Shown here: piece by piece, positions 51,931 through 59,874 of the stretch
Position numbering within the stretch: position 1 is the stretch's first letter
Layout of the letters: each line of letters begins with the position of its first letter
Assembly (NCBI GenBank): GCA_951812505.1
Contig: CATOSI010000001.1
Location: forward strand, 558,001-622,000
Direction of reading: 5' to 3'
Source of the DNA: an uncultured Dehalococcoidia bacterium
GTDB lineage: Bacteria > Chloroflexota > Dehalococcoidia > Lucifugimonadales > UBA1123
DNA length: 64,000 nucleotides
The notes under the pieces: generated by a model
Told to the model about the DNA's origin: nothing
The model's database searches: none
Seen by the model: the letters and a program-made list of their open reading frames with translations, nothing else
Made by a program: the position numbers and the translations under genes

Positions 51931-52284
51931 TCAGTCGGGCGGCGAATCCAGGACGTCAAGCAGTCTCGCTACTCCCACCAGACCTCTATCTATATTTTCG
52001 TCTTCCATCCAGCCTTCATAGAAGTTCTGATGCAGTGCGTTCGCTATGCTGAACAGGTCGAGGACGTCGTTCCTATCCATTTCCGCGGATATTCTGTTTA
52101 TCGCACGGAACAGATCGTTGTGAGAACGGCGTCGCCAGCCGCGCCTTTCGGCTACGGCCTTGACCGCGTGCGCCGCCGCTCCCCAGCCCTTCTCGGACGC
52201 TTGGAGACTGTCGCCTAACGCTAACTGCTCTCTTGCGTGGACGAGAAAATTTCGGCTTACTTTCAGATGGGTTTGGGCGAGCAA
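51931..52284 (-). CDS. HEPN-like/PaREP1-family protein
   Basis: A 117-aa helical protein (TTG start). HLKVSRNFLVHAREQLALGD and SLQASEKGWGAAAHAVKAVAE match the PaREP1/HEPN pattern seen in small proteins of archaea and Chloroflexi. RGWRRRSHNDLFR contains an Arg-x6-His that could be the HEPN RNase motif. HEPN toxins are usually paired with an MNT or other antitoxin; no nucleotidyltransferase lies beside this gene. It is the most upstream member of the minus-strand accessory cluster. Confidence 0.55.
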   Translation of the reverse strand: MLAQTHLKVSRNFLVHAREQLALGDSLQASEKGWGAAAHAVKAVAERRGWRRRSHNDLFRAINRISAEMDRNDVLDLFSIANALHQNFYEGWMEDENIDRGLVGVARLLDVLDSPPD

Positions 52285-52369
52285 TGTCTTGTTCTCTCCG
52301 CTTACGAGTTAATAAGGCACGTACCTGTTCCGGGGGCGATTCTTGAACCGCCCCCGGATTGGGAAGTTC

Positions 52370-54127
52370 CTAATCGTCTTCGAGGGTGCTGGTGTCGCCT
52401 TCGGGGAGGCCGAGCTCGCGGGCTTTGAGGAGGCGGCGCATGATCTTGCCGGAGCGGGTTTTGGGCAGGCCCGGTATGAAGTCGATCTCGCGGGGGGCGA
52501 CGGCTGCGGATAGCTTGGTTCTGGCGAACTGCATTATCTCGCGGCGGAGTTGCGGGGTCTCTTCGTAGCCGTCCTTGAGGGATACGAACGCCTTGACGAC
52601 CTCCATCGCAATGGGATCGGGCTTGCCGATCACGCCCGCCTCCGCGACCGCCTCATGCTCGATGAGCGCGCTCTCGACCTCGAACGGACCAACAAGGTGT
52701 CCGGCGGTGTTGATGACGTCGTCCGCGCGGCCGACGAACCAGAAGTAGCCGTCCTCGTCCATCCTGGCGGTGTCGCCGGTTATGTACCAGCCCTTCTTGA
52801 ATCGGGAGTTGTACATCTCGGTGTTCTGCCAGTAGGTATGGAACATGGAGGGCCAGCCCGGTCGCGCCACCAGGTTGCCGTCCTCGCCCACCGGCACTGG
52901 GTCGAAGTTTTCGTCAACGACGCCAAGCTGGATCCCTGGGATCGGCCTACCCATGGAGCCGGGCTTTATGTCGGTAGAGGCGTAGTTGGCGCACATTATC
53001 GCGCCGGTCTCGGTCTGCCACCAGTTATCGTGGAAAGCGTGGCCGATGGCCTCCTTGCCCCAGACGACGGCCTCGGGGTTCAGCGGCTCGCCCACGCTGG
53101 CAGTGAACCTGAGCGAAGAGAGGTCGTATCGCTTGGGAACTTCGTCTCCCGCCTTCATCAGCATACGGATGGCGGTCGGAGCGGTGTACCAGACGGTCAC
53201 TTTGTGCTTCTGTATCTGCTCGTACCACCAACTCGCGCGGAATCCGCCTTCAAATATAAGCTGAGTCACGCCGTTGGTCCAGGGGGCGAGCATTCCGTAG
53301 GAGGTGCCGGTCACCCATCCGGGGTCGGCGGTACACCAGTAGATGTCGTCTTCGTGGAGATCAAGCGCCCACTTGCCGGTAGCATACTGCTGGACGACGG
53401 CCTGGTGTCTGTGGACCGCGCCCTTGGGCTTTCCCGTAGTGCCCGACGTATAGTGCATTATGGAGTAGTCGTACTGCGATGTGGCGACCGTTGTGAAGTT
53501 CGCCGGCGCCTTGCCCATCTCCTCGTAGTAATCGAGGTCCTGCGAGTCTATGGGCATCGGATCGCGCCCGTCCTTGTTGACTATAATGATGTGCTGAAGA
53601 TCGAACAACTCAGGGATGATATGCGTGATCTTGCGCCTCAGATCTGGCTGAGTGACCAGCACCTTCGCGCCAGAGTCCTCCATGCGGTCCCTGACGGGAT
53701 CTGGACCGAAGGCCGAGAACAGCGGTCCCGCGATTGCGCCCGCCTTGAGAATACCGAATACCGCGATATACTGTTCTGGAAGCCTGTCCATGAACGTGAA
53801 TACGCGGTCCCCGGTCTGAATCCCAAGGCTCTTGAGAACATTGGCGAACTTGTCCGTTTCGCGCTTCATGTCGCCGAACGTGTAGTCTTCTCGCTCGCCG
53901 TTCTTGCCTTCCCAAATCATCGCGATCTTGTCGCGCTTGGGGCCGTTGGCGTGCCGGTCAATCGCCTCGTGCGCCTTATTCAGGCCGCCGCCGGGCAGCC
54001 AGTCGAGTTCATCGAACATCTGCTGCCAGTCGTACTCTTGTACGTTGTTCCTGTCGAGGTTCGGCGCGACATCGAATTCGCTCACCGCAGGCTTGTGGAT
54101 GGTTTCGAAAGAAGATCCTGTGGTCAT
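52370..54127 (-). CDS. acs: Acetate--CoA ligase (acetyl-CoA synthetase)
   Basis: A 585-aa AMP-forming ligase. It has P-loop YTSGTTGKPKGAVH, WWQTETGAIM (A5-type motif), YFWFVGRADDVINTAGHLVG with the hinge, and KTRSGKIMRR, whose Lys is the acetylation-regulated catalytic residue. Start taken at the ATG at 54127 (MTTGSSFET), 8 bases after GGAG; the track start is a GTG three codons upstream. It is slightly short compared with E. coli Acs, similar to Bacillus AcsA. It activates acetate or propionate and has a good sigma-70 promoter. Confidence 0.9.
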   Translation of the reverse strand: MTTGSSFETIHKPAVSEFDVAPNLDRNNVQEYDWQQMFDELDWLPGGGLNKAHEAIDRHANGPKRDKIAMIWEGKNGEREDYTFGDMKRETDKFANVLKSLGIQTGDRVFTFMDRLPEQYIAVFGILKAGAIAGPLFSAFGPDPVRDRMEDSGAKVLVTQPDLRRKITHIIPELFDLQHIIIVNKDGRDPMPIDSQDLDYYEEMGKAPANFTTVATSQYDYSIMHYTSGTTGKPKGAVHRHQAVVQQYATGKWALDLHEDDIYWCTADPGWVTGTSYGMLAPWTNGVTQLIFEGGFRASWWYEQIQKHKVTVWYTAPTAIRMLMKAGDEVPKRYDLSSLRFTASVGEPLNPEAVVWGKEAIGHAFHDNWWQTETGAIMCANYASTDIKPGSMGRPIPGIQLGVVDENFDPVPVGEDGNLVARPGWPSMFHTYWQNTEMYNSRFKKGWYITGDTARMDEDGYFWFVGRADDVINTAGHLVGPFEVESALIEHEAVAEAGVIGKPDPIAMEVVKAFVSLKDGYEETPQLRREIMQFARTKLSAAVAPREIDFIPGLPKTRSGKIMRRLLKARELGLPEGDTSTLEDD

Positions 54128-54196
54128 GTCTCTCACTCCGGCGTCAGGATTTGTTCATGAGCGCGGGTTGTGCGCTGGATGTGTGGTGTCGCCCGC

Positions 54197-54224
54197 ATTA
54201 TACACCAACGAGACGGGAATCCAA
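54197..54224 (-). promoter_or_regulatory. Promoter of acetyl-CoA synthetase
   Basis: On the minus strand TTGGAT and TATAAT are 16 bases apart, about 70 bases before the ATG. Confidence 0.55.
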
Positions 54225-54244
54225 CGGGCCCGATTCTACGCTTC

Positions 54245-54273
54245 TTGACCCATGTTCTACCCGTTCATATAAT
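54245..54273 (+). promoter_or_regulatory. Promoter of crotonase/CoA-transferase operon
   Basis: TTGACC and TATAAT are exactly 17 bases apart. The predicted start site near 54280 leaves no SD for the ATG at 54292 but a good one for the TTG at 54304. Confidence 0.65.
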
Positions 54274-54303
54274 GGCGCCAACCAAACGTAAATGGAGAGG
54301 CGA

Positions 54304-55068
54304 TTGAGTTACGAACATCTTCTACTCGACATACAGGACCACGTGGGCGTCATAAAGCTGAATCGCCCCGAGGTTCTCAATGCGATGAACCGCAAGCTAT
54401 TCAGCGAGATTGACGAGGCCGTGTCCCAGCTGGAGGACGACGACGACGTCCATGCCATTATCTTTACTGGAGCGGGCGAAAGAGCATTCTCGGCGGGCGC
54501 CGACATCCACGAAATGGCGGAGCAGGCGACGATGGACAATCCACCCCCGCCGGATCCGAGGCGGCCGGAGTATTCATGGCACATCGCGGCGGCGACTAAG
54601 CCGACAATCGGAGCGCTGAACGGGCTAGCCTTCGGTGGCGGCGCTGTTCTGGCTTCCAGCTTCGATATTCGCGTCGGCTGCGAGAGGACGCGCTTCCGAT
54701 TCCTAGCAGTGCAGTACGGACGAGTGAACTCCACCTGGAGCCTGCCACAACAGGTTGGCTGGCCCATGGCCAAGGAACTGCTGTTCACAGCACGGGTGGT
54801 GGAAGCCGAGGAGGCGCATCGGATAGGGCTACTGAACCACCTGGTGCCGTCGGACAAACTTATGGATAAGGCGATGGAGTTGGCGGGGCTTATAGCGGCG
54901 AACGACTCGCGCATGGTGCAGGGCGTGAAGAGACTGCTTATCAGGGACATCGGTGAGGACTGGCGCTCGCACTATGATAACGAACTGAACGCGCAGGCGG
55001 ATGAACTCGCGCCGACACCGGTGTTGGAGGGCTTCAAGCCTTTCCTGGACAGAAAGGGACGGATTTAG
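54304..55068 (+). CDS. Enoyl-CoA hydratase/isomerase family protein
   Basis: A 254-aa crotonase. I use the TTG at 54304 (MSYEHLLLDIQDHVG) because GGAG lies 6 bases ahead; the track ATG at 54292 has no SD and lies close to the predicted transcript start. Motifs are LNRPEVLNAMN, GERAFSAGADIHEMA and LNGLAFGGGAVLASSFDI. By eye, the first catalytic Glu (PE of hydratases) is not kept (FLAVQYGRVN), while the second position is Glu (MAKELLFTA). It could be an isomerase or other crotonase. A CaiB-type CoA-transferase follows after 2 bases. Confidence 0.8.
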   Translation: MSYEHLLLDIQDHVGVIKLNRPEVLNAMNRKLFSEIDEAVSQLEDDDDVHAIIFTGAGERAFSAGADIHEMAEQATMDNPPPPDPRRPEYSWHIAAATKPTIGALNGLAFGGGAVLASSFDIRVGCERTRFRFLAVQYGRVNSTWSLPQQVGWPMAKELLFTARVVEAEEAHRIGLLNHLVPSDKLMDKAMELAGLIAANDSRMVQGVKRLLIRDIGEDWRSHYDNELNAQADELAPTPVLEGFKPFLDRKGRI

Positions 55069-55070
55069 AC

Positions 55071-56285
55071 ATGACAGAATTGCAGACACCGCTCGAAGGA
55101 CTCAGGCTTCTGGACCTGGGACGCTACCAGGCTGGCCCGCGCTGCGCACTCATGTTCGCTCGCATGGGAGCCGAGGTCATCAAGATAGAGTCGCTCGGAG
55201 GCGACGAGAGCCGACGCAACGGGCCGCGAGTCAGGGGCCAGAGCGCGTACTGGGTGCAGTACAACTCCGGCAAGAAGAGCCTGGCGATCAATCTCAGGAC
55301 TGATGAGGGTAAGGAGGTACTCCGCGACCTGGTCAAAGAGTCCGACTTCTTCCTCCAGAACTTCAGACCGGGCACCATAGACATCATGGGATTCGGATAC
55401 GAAGAACTCAAGAAGTTGAATCCCCGCATCATCATGATCAACGTGTCCGCCTACGGTCAGTACGGTCCTTACAAGGAGCGCGTGGGGTTCGACCCCATCG
55501 GACAGGCAATGGGCGGCCTGATGTCGCTGACCGGATTCCCGGACGATCCTCCAATCCGCACATTCTTCCCCCTCATAGACCGCATAACCTCCCTCCATGC
55601 CACAATAGGCGCGCTGGCCGCGCTCAGGGAGCGCGAGTTCTCAGGCATGGGACAGGAGCTCGAAGTCTGTCTCGCAGACACGGGCTACACGGTCAATGAG
55701 ATTCCCATCTCCGCGTACCTGGGCGATGGCTACGAGCAGCCGCGTGAGGGCAACGGACGCGGCACCGGCGGAACTTACAAGACAGCCGACGGCTGGATGA
55801 TTATTGCGGCCACCAACGAAAACATGTGGGGCCGACTCTGCGAAGCTGTAGAGAGGCCCGAATGGCTTGAGGACGAGCGTTTCGCCACGCGCGAGCTGCG
55901 CTCCCAGAACGCCGACATCCTGGAAGAGGGGCTGTCGGAATGGTTTGCCGACAAGAATATGCAGGAAACCTCCGACCACCTCGCGTCGCTTGGCGTGCCT
56001 TGCTCACCAGTGAACACCACCGCGCAGGCGGCAAAGGACCCGCACCTAACCGAACGCGAGATCATGATGGAGATTCCCGACCCCGTGGCCGGCACGATGT
56101 GGGTGACCGGCAAGTCCGTCAAGTTCAGCAGAACGCCGATGGTAGTGGGAACAACGCCGCTTGTCGGTGAGCATACCACCGAGATTCTGCGCGACATCCT
56201 CGGATACGGCGACGACAGGATCCAGTCCCTCCAAGACGCCCAGGTGGTGCGGTCGGCTGAGATGGCAGCGGCCGCCGCGGACTAG
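55071..56285 (+). CDS. CaiB/BaiF-family (class III) CoA-transferase
   Basis: A 404-aa CoA-transferase. It shows LLDLGRYQAGPRCALMFARMGAEVIKIE at the N-terminus, NSGKKSLAINLRT, NFRPGTIDIMGFGYEEL, and the catalytic Asp in EVCLADTGYTVNE. The family moves CoA between organic acids, such as carnitine, bile acid, mesaconate or succinate esters. It is coupled to the crotonase upstream, so the two probably handle one acyl-CoA. The substrate pair cannot be chosen. Confidence 0.9.
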   Translation: MTELQTPLEGLRLLDLGRYQAGPRCALMFARMGAEVIKIESLGGDESRRNGPRVRGQSAYWVQYNSGKKSLAINLRTDEGKEVLRDLVKESDFFLQNFRPGTIDIMGFGYEELKKLNPRIIMINVSAYGQYGPYKERVGFDPIGQAMGGLMSLTGFPDDPPIRTFFPLIDRITSLHATIGALAALREREFSGMGQELEVCLADTGYTVNEIPISAYLGDGYEQPREGNGRGTGGTYKTADGWMIIAATNENMWGRLCEAVERPEWLEDERFATRELRSQNADILEEGLSEWFADKNMQETSDHLASLGVPCSPVNTTAQAAKDPHLTEREIMMEIPDPVAGTMWVTGKSVKFSRTPMVVGTTPLVGEHTTEILRDILGYGDDRIQSLQDAQVVRSAEMAAAAAD

Positions 56286-56293
56286 GCGCTGCA

Positions 56294-57133
56294 TTGGAGA
56301 TTATGGAGTTGATAGCCCGCGCCCCTTGGCGCGAGGCTGTCACCTACCGCGATACCTGGCCGCATGAGTATGTGGTCGTCGAGAAGGACGGTCAGCAGGA
56401 ATTGCTGGTCGCCTTTCATCATCGCATATCGCGGGACGAGGGCATCGAGTGCCGATTCTTCCACCGGACACAGAAGTACCTCTTTCTGGGCGAATACAAA
56501 TACTGGGCGCTGCAGGACGGGGATGAAATAATCCTCAATCGCGCGTTACTGTACAAAGACAGGCGGGACTTCGTGATTCGTGAGGGGGACAGAGGTGTAA
56601 CCGTGGACGATGATTCGCGCGTTGCCGAGGCCGATCTGACGGAGGACGAGAACGCGGTGGCGTCATGGCCTGAAGGCAGGATGGAGCAATTGGACGTCCG
56701 GGAAGTCTGGGCTGATGAAGCCGCCGACTTCACGCCGTGGCTGGCTGAGAACTTGGATATATTGGGAGAGGAAGTTGGCTTGGACCTGGAGTTGGTAGAG
56801 ACGGAAAAGGCAGTTGGTTCGTTCTACCTCGATATATTGGCTAAGGACGTTGACAACGGAACGTTAGTCGCCATTGAAAACCAGCTGGAATGGAGCGATC
56901 ATGGCCATCTGGGACAACTCCTAACCTACGCCGCGAAGTGCGACGCTCAAGTTGCGATATGGATTGCACCTGAGTTCAGATATGAACATCGAGAGACCAT
57001 AAATCGTCTCAACCAGTGGACGGGCAGCGAGATACAGTTCTATGGAGTTGAAGTAAAGATTGTCAGGATCGGCGAATCGGCACCTGCGCCGGACTTCCGA
57101 GCGGTGGCCGTTCCCGATGGATGGGGATGGTAA
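56294..57133 (+). CDS. Two-domain protein with a PD-(D/E)XK-like C-terminal region
   Basis: A 279-aa protein of unknown function. The N-terminal part (about 1-110) reads APWREAVTYRDTWPHEYVVV, GIECRFFHRTQKYLFLGEYK and RDFVIREGD, a short conserved unit I have seen mostly as a stand-alone hypothetical protein. The C-terminal part (about 145-260) resembles the nuclease-like region of DUF4268-type proteins: FTPWLAENLDILGEEVGLDL, FYLDILAKD, VAIENQLEWSDHGHLGQLLTYAAKC. D...ENQ could be a PD-(D/E)XK core, with Gln in place of Lys. The start ATG at 56294 is near the CoA-transferase stop (8 bases). Confidence 0.55.
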   Translation: MEIMELIARAPWREAVTYRDTWPHEYVVVEKDGQQELLVAFHHRISRDEGIECRFFHRTQKYLFLGEYKYWALQDGDEIILNRALLYKDRRDFVIREGDRGVTVDDDSRVAEADLTEDENAVASWPEGRMEQLDVREVWADEAADFTPWLAENLDILGEEVGLDLELVETEKAVGSFYLDILAKDVDNGTLVAIENQLEWSDHGHLGQLLTYAAKCDAQVAIWIAPEFRYEHRETINRLNQWTGSEIQFYGVEVKIVRIGESAPAPDFRAVAVPDGWGW

Positions 57134-57145
57134 TAGGAGACGGTA

Positions 57146-57292
57146 ATGACAGCCGAGTTCCTACCGCTTGAAGGCAGAGTTGCATTAGTAACCGGCTTAG
57201 GCAGCAACATCGGCAGGGCCACGATTCTCGAACTTGCGCGGCTTGGCGCTGACGTGGTGGTCAATTTTGGGTCGAACCGATCAACTGGATGA
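57146..57292 (+). pseudogene. Truncated short-chain dehydrogenase (48 codons)
   Basis: Below the ORF-track limit. It reads [20 protein letters not shown] then [17 protein letters not shown] and stops at TGA. This matches the first 45 residues of the intact SDR at 57964, including a similar RBS (ATAGGAGAC against ATAGGGAGAC). The rest of the gene is absent; a nuclease-like gene starts 6 bases later. It is the left remnant of a duplicated SDR. Confidence 0.8.
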
Positions 57293-57298
57293 ACGAAT

Positions 57299-57937
57299 AT
57301 GGCATTCATAAATACCAAAGATGACCTTATGAGATTGCTCAAAGACGACGCTGAACTCAGGGAACTACTGAGGGAGATGGTTTCGGAAACGGTCTCGGAG
57401 GTACAGAAAGAGACGCTGAAAATCCAGCGCGACACGCTTACAGAATTACGCGCGATGCGGGCTGACACGAACGCGATGCGCGGGGACATCAGTCATTTGG
57501 TCGGAGACAACCTGGAGCGAAAGATAGGCTTCAGACTGCCCGCGCTGCTGGCTCACCGACTGGAACTGAGTGGCCTGGAAGTGCTGCTGTATCAGGAACG
57601 CGAGATTGTCGTGGACCCCGAATTAGAGGAAGTCATAGGGCAAGCCTATGGGCATAAGTCCATCAACCAGAGCCAGCGTCGTAGGCTTCTGGAGACTGAC
57701 ATGATAGCGAGAGCTCGCAGACCGGACGATAATCTGGCTTTCTTTCCGGTTGAGGTGTCGGCGGCCATAGGCGTTGATGATATATCCAGAGCCGAAGAAT
57801 CGGCCCAGATACTCACGGCGATTACTGGCATGGCCGCGAGTCCTATCGTTTGCGGTTACCGACTCACGGCAGACGCTCGAAACTACAACCGAACTTCGGA
57901 GGGTAGAAGGGCTACGGTAATCAGAATAAAGCGGTAG
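57299..57937 (+). CDS. Coiled-coil + PD-(D/E)XK-like (DUF3782-type) protein
   Basis: A 212-aa protein. Residues 1-70 are a long charged helix or coiled coil (LRELLREMVSETVSEVQKET). The C-terminal half has the layout of a common cyanobacterial/Chloroflexi family of predicted PD-(D/E)XK proteins: ETDMIARARRPDDNLAFFPVEVSAAI followed by AEESAQILTAITGMAASPIV. D...VEVS would be the active-site core, with the usual Lys not evident. Such genes are scattered and often mobile. Here it sits between an SDR fragment and an intact SDR. Confidence 0.6.
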   Translation: MAFINTKDDLMRLLKDDAELRELLREMVSETVSEVQKETLKIQRDTLTELRAMRADTNAMRGDISHLVGDNLERKIGFRLPALLAHRLELSGLEVLLYQEREIVVDPELEEVIGQAYGHKSINQSQRRRLLETDMIARARRPDDNLAFFPVEVSAAIGVDDISRAEESAQILTAITGMAASPIVCGYRLTADARNYNRTSEGRRATVIRIKR

Positions 57938-57963
57938 AACTTATACATGATAGGGAGACAACT

Positions 57964-58719
57964 ATGTCAGACGAGTCAAGACCGCTAGAAGGCAGAGTTG
58001 CGCTCGTGACCGGCTCAGGCCGCAACATCGGCAGGGCCACGATACTTGAACTCGCGCAACTCGGCGCCGGTGTCGTCGTCAACTCGAGGTCGAACCGCGA
58101 TGAAGCGGAAGCCGTAGCCCAGGAAGTGCGCGAACTTGGCGCGAACGCTGTCGTCGCCATTGCGGACGTCGCCGATCAGAGACAGGTTTACGACATGGTC
58201 GGAGCCGCGATCTCAGAATTCGGGCGCGTTGACATACTGGTCAACAACGCTGGCATGAGGCAGGCTAAACCATTCATCGAGATGACTGTCGAGGACTGGC
58301 GTATCGTGAACGGCGTCAACATGGACGGGCCGTTCTACGCTTGTCAGGCCGTCGTCCCCGGTATGATAGATCGCGGCTGGGGCAGGATTATCAACATCTC
58401 GGGCCTCAATGCGTTCACCGGAAGGGCGGAGTGGGCGCACGTCTGCGCCGGAAAGATGGGCGCCCTGGGTATGACCCGCGCGCTGGCGGTCGAGCTGGCT
58501 CCACACGGCATTCTCGTCAACCACATAGTCCCCGGCGCATTCGACACGTCTCGCGTCGAGGGTCAGAGCGCTCCGGCAGGGCAGGCGTCGGGCATACCTG
58601 TAGGCCGCCTGGGATTGCCCGACGAGATAGCCAAGACGGTCGCCTTCCTTGTTTCGGAAGGGGCGAATTACGTCACCGGACAGACGATACACGTGAACGG
58701 CGGGGCGCTGAGGGGGTAA
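57964..58719 (+). CDS. Short-chain dehydrogenase/reductase with replaced catalytic Tyr
   Basis: A 251-aa SDR with TGSGRNIGRAT, NSRSNRDEAE (Arg favours NADP), NNAGMRQ, NISGLNAFTG and VPGAFDTSRV. In place of Tyr-x3-Lys the chain reads AHVCAGKMGALG, so an ungapped alignment puts Val at the Tyr position while Lys is kept. The Ser of NISG is present. The protein may be inactive as a standard dehydrogenase or use another residue. A moaD gene follows after 8 bases. Confidence 0.85.
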   Translation: MSDESRPLEGRVALVTGSGRNIGRATILELAQLGAGVVVNSRSNRDEAEAVAQEVRELGANAVVAIADVADQRQVYDMVGAAISEFGRVDILVNNAGMRQAKPFIEMTVEDWRIVNGVNMDGPFYACQAVVPGMIDRGWGRIINISGLNAFTGRAEWAHVCAGKMGALGMTRALAVELAPHGILVNHIVPGAFDTSRVEGQSAPAGQASGIPVGRLGLPDEIAKTVAFLVSEGANYVTGQTIHVNGGALRG

Positions 58720-58727
58720 GATATCTC

Positions 58728-58970
58728 GTGAAAGTACAAGTATTGTTCTTCGCCAGCTACCGCGAAAAGGCCGGCGTGGGGCGTCTTACACTGGACATGC
58801 ACAACGGCGCGACGGTTGGTGATTTGGCTGATACAGTGCGCGTGAAGTATCCCGAACTGCCGGAACCCGAGCGTATCGTGGTCGCGGTAAACAACGAGTA
58901 TCAGGACCACGATTTCGTCCTTGGCGACGGGGATGAGGCCGCGCTGATTCCCCCTGTAAGCGGCGGATAG
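58728..58970 (+). CDS. moaD: Molybdopterin synthase small subunit
   Basis: An 80-aa beta-grasp protein with a GTG start; the ORF track shows it only as the tail of a longer shadow frame. It begins MKVQVLFFASYREKAGV and ends in ALIPPVSGG, the Gly-Gly tail that carries the thiocarboxylate. Moderate SD only, so it may be coupled to the SDR upstream. MoaE follows after 18 bases, which confirms the call. Confidence 0.9.
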   Translation: MKVQVLFFASYREKAGVGRLTLDMHNGATVGDLADTVRVKYPELPEPERIVVAVNNEYQDHDFVLGDGDEAALIPPVSGG

Positions 58971-58988
58971 CCGGAGGGTCATCTTTCC

Positions 58989-59435
58989 ATGATAGTTATA
59001 ACGCACGATGAACTGGATACCGGACAGGTCGTCTCGGAAGTGGGGCATCCCGGAGCCGGGGCGACTGTGACTTTCGTCGGTACGACCAGGGACAACACCG
59101 CCGGACGCCGCGTCCTCTTCCTGGAGTACGAGGCATACCACCCAATGGCCGATCAACAATTGGCGCGAGTGGCGGAGGAAATGCGCGACCGCTGGGACTT
59201 GACCGGCGTGGCGATTCATCACAGGCTGGGCAAACTGGAGATAGGGGAAGCAAGCCTTGTAGTTGCTGTCTCATCCGCGCACCGCAAGGAGGCGTTCGAT
59301 GCGTGCCACTTCAGCATTGACCGCATCAAGCAGATCGTACCGATCTGGAAGAAAGAGTTCTTCGAGGGCGGTGAAGTGTGGGTTGGAAGCCAGTCGGACT
59401 TTGATCCGGTCCATACGAAGCAGGCCGTTGTTTGA
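58989..59435 (+). CDS. moaE: Molybdopterin synthase catalytic subunit
   Basis: A 148-aa MoaE protein. GATVTFVGTTRDNTAGRRV, LEYEAYHPMADQQLARVAEE, RLGKLEIGEASLVVAVSSAHRK and IWKKEFFEGGEVWVG are the family blocks; the two Lys in the KKE region contact the MoaD tail. With MoaD it puts sulfur into precursor Z during molybdenum cofactor synthesis. Other moa genes are outside the window. Confidence 0.93.
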   Translation: MIVITHDELDTGQVVSEVGHPGAGATVTFVGTTRDNTAGRRVLFLEYEAYHPMADQQLARVAEEMRDRWDLTGVAIHHRLGKLEIGEASLVVAVSSAHRKEAFDACHFSIDRIKQIVPIWKKEFFEGGEVWVGSQSDFDPVHTKQAVV

Positions 59436-59874
59436 GTCTTGGATCGCCTGTCATGGCATTCCAACTCAATTACCGCCACTGCTGAAATTACGTGAATGTT
59501 TGGATCATTCGCCTTTGAGAGCTAGTTTTGCTCTTGTGATGTATTCCAAATTGTGTAAAACATGACTAAGAGGCTTGGGATAATTACGATATTCGACATT
59601 GTTTATTCTGATAGTGCAGAATTTCACAATCAGAATCCTTGATGGTCGTTGCCTTCTCTGGTATAGTCAAAACTAACGCGGATGGTTCGCACATCTGCAG
59701 TTACATACGTTTTGGCGGCATTGTGACGCAGGTATGACATCAAACTTCTGAATAACGTTATCCACTGAGGACCAGACCCTAATGTGGGCGATCCGAAACA
59801 GTGGCGACATGGAAGACTTTACGATTCGGGCCGAGTCCGCGTTGTCTGCTATATTGAAGTAACGAGAGTTGGGA
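59436..59874. other. 439-bp intergenic region
   Basis: I see no supported gene here. It is more AT-rich than its neighbours and has no array of the A-D type. Near its right end TGCTATATT (59847-59855) is an extended -10 that would start the miaB transcript about 12 bases before its ATG. Confidence 0.5.

Noticed and set aside
52550-54160. 536-aa plus-strand ORF opposite acetyl-CoA synthetase
   Set aside because: Long antisense shadow of a clearly conserved gene in GC-rich DNA; the translation has no recognisable motifs.
58341-58727. N-terminal 129 residues of the 209-aa ORF ending in MoaD
   Set aside because: This part is an out-of-frame reading of the SDR; only the last 80 codons from the GTG at 58728 are the moaD gene.
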